Of a DNA stretch of 64,000 nucleotides, positions 60,712 through 64,000 are shown one piece after another. Numbering within the stretch: position 1 is the stretch's first letter; every line of letters starts with the position of its first letter. Origin of the DNA: Toxorhynchites rutilus septentrionalis (taxonomy: Eukaryota; Arthropoda; Insecta; Diptera; Culicidae). The notes beneath the pieces were generated by a model. That model was not told where the DNA came from. It ran no database searches and was given only the letters and a program-made list of their open reading frames with translations. The stretch covers positions 105,233,266 to 105,297,265 of the forward strand of contig NC_073744.1 of the NCBI RefSeq assembly GCF_029784135.1, given 5' to 3'. A program made the translations under genes and the position numbers.

Positions 60712-61206
60712 TTTTTTTTATCCAAAATATATATTTTTATTAAGGCTCATATGGCGTCAGCCTAACGGGGCCGGGAGTTCAATTTTTCTACAATGTTTGC
60801 TTACAACTATGTTAGTAATATGTAACCGATTACTCGCGGTTGGCTCGAGGTTAGTATTACAAGTGTTCTCATAATTGGTATGTTGCAGTCTTCGATGCTC
60901 TGTACGTGTGCCCGACACGGGATACCTGCTATTGGGATGCAGCTGACCATTAATCAGCAACGCCCCCCTAGTCTGTACCCCATATCTAGCGTGGTGCGTC
61001 TTTCTCGACTCGAGGAATCCAGGATAGAATGGTCACTAGCCGGCGCAATCATCAGCTTGTGTAGAGTTGTCATAAGCGGTACAACCTTTGGCTCTTGTTG
61101 AATGATCAGTGGACTGCACAACCTTTGGCCCGTGTATCTGTAAAGAGTGTGTGTATGTATTGCCGCGACTAAGTAAAAGTTTATCGTTTGGATAGGAGGG
61201 ATATGA
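60712..61206 (-). mobile_element. LINE 3' UTR copy (5'-truncated), minus strand
   Basis: It matches the 3' UTR of the LINE at 20571-21062: poly(T) at 60711-60719 (the A-tail), ...atatatatttttattaaggctcat, then ggcgtcagcctaacggggc. No coding part is left. It interrupts the R1-clade LINE. The end ATGAGCCTTAATAAAAAT plus GGATAAAAAAA is shared with the SINE tail. Confidence 0.8.
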
Positions 61207-61701
61207 AACTAAATGCTAACATTTGTGCTAAACTGCTTGCGCCGAATTCGCGATGACAGTGGCATGGTGTCGACGTCTGGTGGCAACTTTAAATTAGGGC
61301 CAAATTTGGGTCCCAAACTCATTAGTGTAATCTTTATCAGATTAGAAGACACGAATCCGGTTTTTAAATTCTAAAATTTGAATGAAAATTTTCACATCAT
61401 GTTATTTGATTACTTGAAACACGTCTTTCTGATTTTAATTCAACCATATGGCTAAACAATTCCAACATTGTTTCTGAATTTTTCTCATCATAATATACAG
61501 TTGTCTTCATAAACAATTTTCGTATGAGACTTTTTCACCATCTGCAAACAATTGTTTTCTCATTTAAATAGAATACTAGTTTAATTTTGAAAACGTGTTC
61601 ATTCCAACTGAAAATCAGCTATTCTTTCACGCTCCCCTAAATTAGTAAACGAAACTCAATGCCACCAGCGCGGATATGTCAATCTGTTGTTTTTAAAAAA
61701 A
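61207..61701. other. A/T-rich interval, no gene seen
   Basis: About 500 bp between the LINE fragment and a MITE. No coding sense and no clear repeat relation in the window. Confidence 0.5.
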
Positions 61702-62057
61702 GACGGGTGGGTAATGCCGGGGACATAACCGGAGAGACGTAGGACTTGGCCAAGTGGTATCCATTATTCGAATATCATGGAGAACAGATCTCAGAACTAC
61801 CAACTTTTCATGCACAACATTACAGAAAAAATCAAAGGACATAATAAACCTCAGCACACGACAAATTTGGATTTTTTCGTATTCCCACCTCAACACTTAA
61901 ACGCGGTGCAAATGTTGTAGGCGTTATTGTTCAGCCGGCAACGAACACACACTTAATGGCAAGCATATCGTAATAGGTATTTAAAATCTGAACACTTTTT
62001 CACATCGAAATATTGAAATGGGCCCCTATATTGAACGGTTAGACGTAGTCCTACGTC
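61702..62057. mobile_element. 356-bp MITE of the GACGTAGG family
   Basis: The left end GACGGGTGGGTAATG...acataaccgg...GACGTAGGACTT and the right end GGTTAGACGTAGTCCTACGTC match the two ends of the histone-bearing copies A and B in mirror orientation. No histone sequence is inside, so it shows the family's ends without cargo. Confidence 0.75.
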
Positions 62058-62274
62058 AACATTCGACTGATTCGTGAACACAATAAGAACAAGGTTTTCA
62101 TACGAATTTTATTTTGTTTTTGTTTACATGAAAAGTAGAGACGCGAATGAATTGTGACTGCAAATCAACAGACTGCGTCGGACGAATATTTTAGTACAAA
62201 ACGCAAGCAATGACAGCTGATGAGAAGCAACGCACAACGCGGCATTCTGTTTCCACCTTTAGTGTTGCTGTCAA

Positions 62275-63640
62275 AACCAGGAAAGCCCCCAAGAGTACCA
62301 ACATCATATAGATCATGTGCCTGTTGGATACGTTCGGAAAACTATTGGAGAGGATTATATTCAACTGACTGACATTATGTACAGAGAGCGGTCTGTCAAA
62401 AAATGCAGTTCGGTTTCCGAAAAGGCAAGTTGCCATCCGGGCGGTGATCGGAAAGGCTGAGCAGCCATCAAAACAAAGCCGCAGGGGTTACCGACGCTGC
62501 GCAGTAGTAACGATCGACGTGAGAAATGCGTTCAATAGCGCTAACTAGGACTCCATTACCGAGTCCCTGCACCGAATGAAAATTCCTGGGTACCTGTGCA
62601 AAATCTTAGGAAGCTACTTCCAGAACCGCACTCTAGTCTACGAGACAAGCAGAGGGCAGATACCGATGAAGACAACGGTTGGAGTACCACAAGGGTCTAT
62701 CCTGGGTCCAACGCTCTGGTACGTTATGTGCAACGGAATGCTGACATTGAAGCTTCCCAAAGACGTGGGCTTCGCGGACGACGTTGCGCTGACAGTGACA
62801 GGAGAAACGCTCGAAGAGGTGAAGACGCTAGCAACCGAGTCCATCGTCACAGTAGAGAACTGGATGCAAGCAGCAAAACTGCAGATTGCTCATAACAAAA
62901 CGGAAGTGCTGCTGGTGAGTAACTGATAAGCCGTGCAGTGGGCGGAAACCACAGTCGAGGAACATGTGATAACTTCAAAACGTATGTTAAAGTACTTGGA
63001 ATTTATGATCGGCGACCGGCTTAATTTCAACAACCACGTCGACTACGCCTGCGAGAAAGCAGAAAAGTCCATCAGAGCGATAGCTAGGATAATGCCGAAC
63101 AACGCTGGATCCTACAGAAGCAGAAGGCGTCTATAGGCGCGTGTAGGACGATTTCGTTGGAAGCAGTGTGCGTTATCCTCGGCATGATCCCGATTGGCAT
63201 CACCCTGGCGGAAAACGATGAGTGTTATAAGCGTATGGAAACCAGCGGTATCTGAAAAAAACAAGAGCAGAATCACTATTGAAGTGGCAGTAGGAATTGG
63301 ACATGGCGAAGAAAGGCAGATGGACGTATGGGCTCATATCGATACTATAGAAACTCGGAGAGGTGAGTTTTCACCTGACGCAGTTCCTGTCTGGACATGG
63401 CTGCTTCAGGCAATATTTACACCGGTACGAGCACACAAGGTCGCCACTTTGTCCGGAGTGTGGAGATGTGGAGAAAACACCGAAACGAGTCGTATTCGTA
63501 TGTCCCAGATTCAGATGCTGCTAGCCTTCATGCTGGGAACATCGTGGGTTCTCGGCGACGGAGCGAATGTAAGGGCTTTATTCTCCGAGTCGTCGATAGA
63601 ATGCAGATACCTCAAACTGTTCACTACTGAGATATACATG
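62275..63640 (+). pseudogene. R1-clade LINE ORF2, RT core to C-terminal knuckle
   Basis: Read in several frames: CAVVTIDVRNAFNSAN (first catalytic Asp), MKIPGYLCKILGSYFQNRTL, TTVGVPQGSILGPTLW, VGFADDVALTVTGETLEEV (catalytic FADD), LQIAHNKTEVLLVSN, then VDYACEKAEKSIRAIARIMP. Around 63365-63510 the C-terminal motif HLTQFLSGHGCFRQYLHRY and SPLCPECGDVEKTPKRVVF (CPxC...) appears in another frame. This is the usual order in R1-clade ORF2. Multiple shifts and a large insertion upstream leave it dead. Confidence 0.85.
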
Positions 63641-64000
63641 CGTCATAAGTTGGAGGAGGAAAACATCGTGGCCAAAGTTCCGATGAAAATCCGATCAAAT
63701 AAGGCGTATCGCGGGACGCAGCAACGAACAAGTTGCTGAAGTTAGAGAGTATAAACGTCTGCTGGGCTGAATCGTTCCTCCTGTTCCCAAGCAACTGGAG
63801 AGATGTTTCAGGTGTTTGAAATTCGGCCACCTGGCGAAAGACTGCTTGGGGCTAGATAGGTCCAAACTGTGCAGGAAATCCAGAATGGAGGGACACTTTG
63901 TCAGTGAGTCCTATCCAGTAGGCGTAAAGCTACCTGAGATGTTGACAGATGCTGACTTGATTATAGCATAAAAGATAACATGCTGCCACTGAGTCATATT
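63641..64000 (+). pseudogene. LINE ORF1 fragment with zinc knuckle, running to the window end
   Basis: After the ORF2 end another LINE piece begins. EENIVAKVPMKIRSNKAYRG and, after shifts, PKQLERCFRCLKFGHLAKDC (CCHC knuckle) and LCRKSRMEGHFVSE are readable. This is the C-terminal half of an R1/Jockey-type ORF1. Its position after ORF2 shows that it belongs to another copy or to a rearranged one. Confidence 0.7.

Overview
The window is eukaryotic and almost entirely made of transposable elements nested in one another. I see no intact host gene, tRNA, rRNA or CRISPR array. The element mix points to an insect, most likely a culicine (Aedes-like) mosquito: BEL/Pao elements with a PHD-finger gag, Ty3/gypsy and copia elements, R1-clade and R4/Dong-like LINEs, tRNA-derived SINEs, many TIR elements, and fragments of insect-type replication-dependent histone genes. 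The species is inference.

Layout. (1) 210-18885: a BEL/Pao element on the minus strand (BEL-1), broken by a gypsy element (961-9999, 4-bp TSD), a TIR element (11740-14660, 4-bp TSD) and a SINE (15877-16364). The gypsy element carries an uninterrupted R4/Dong-like retrotransposon in a (TAA)n tract. The TIR element carries a histone-H2A-bearing element. (2) 18886-21356: a second, older BEL (BEL-2, minus) containing a 5'-truncated LINE. (3) 21357-30044: a second gypsy element (plus), split in its gag by a copia element (22481-26777) whose two LTRs are identical. (4) 30045-34948: a 3'-truncated second R4-like copy (minus), then a second H2A-bearing element. (5) 35.2-36.3 kb: a tandem-repeat block followed by a zinc-knuckle fragment of a LINE ORF1. 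(6) 36.3-44.6 kb: a degraded third gypsy element (minus) with an intron-like insert in its RT, interrupted by a hAT element and by an element with 10-bp TSDs that itself holds an H1-bearing element. (7) 44.9-57.9 kb: one LINE ORF1 (PHD, gag, zinc knuckles; minus) cut into four pieces by two hAT elements and a Harbinger-like element. The Harbinger-like element is itself invaded by a SINE and by a composite element carrying two copies of a nucleoporin Nup96 gene fragment with introns. (8) 58.2-60.1 kb: an element with histone H3 and H1 fragments. (9) 60.2-64.0 kb: a decayed R1-clade LINE.

Two gene-capturing systems stand out. One is a family of elements with GACGTAGGACTA-type ends that carry fragments of histones H2A, H3 and H1, several with histone 3' stem-loops and core promoters (12265-14507, 31956-34948, 41540-43535, 58164-60146, plus a 356-bp MITE). 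The other is a Harbinger-like element (48874-53569, TSD TAA) with two copies of the 3' part of a Nup98-96-type gene. The R4/Dong-like ORF (5610-9275) is the only long ORF here that looks functional. Target-site duplications and filled/empty-site comparisons inside the window give a relative order for many insertions.
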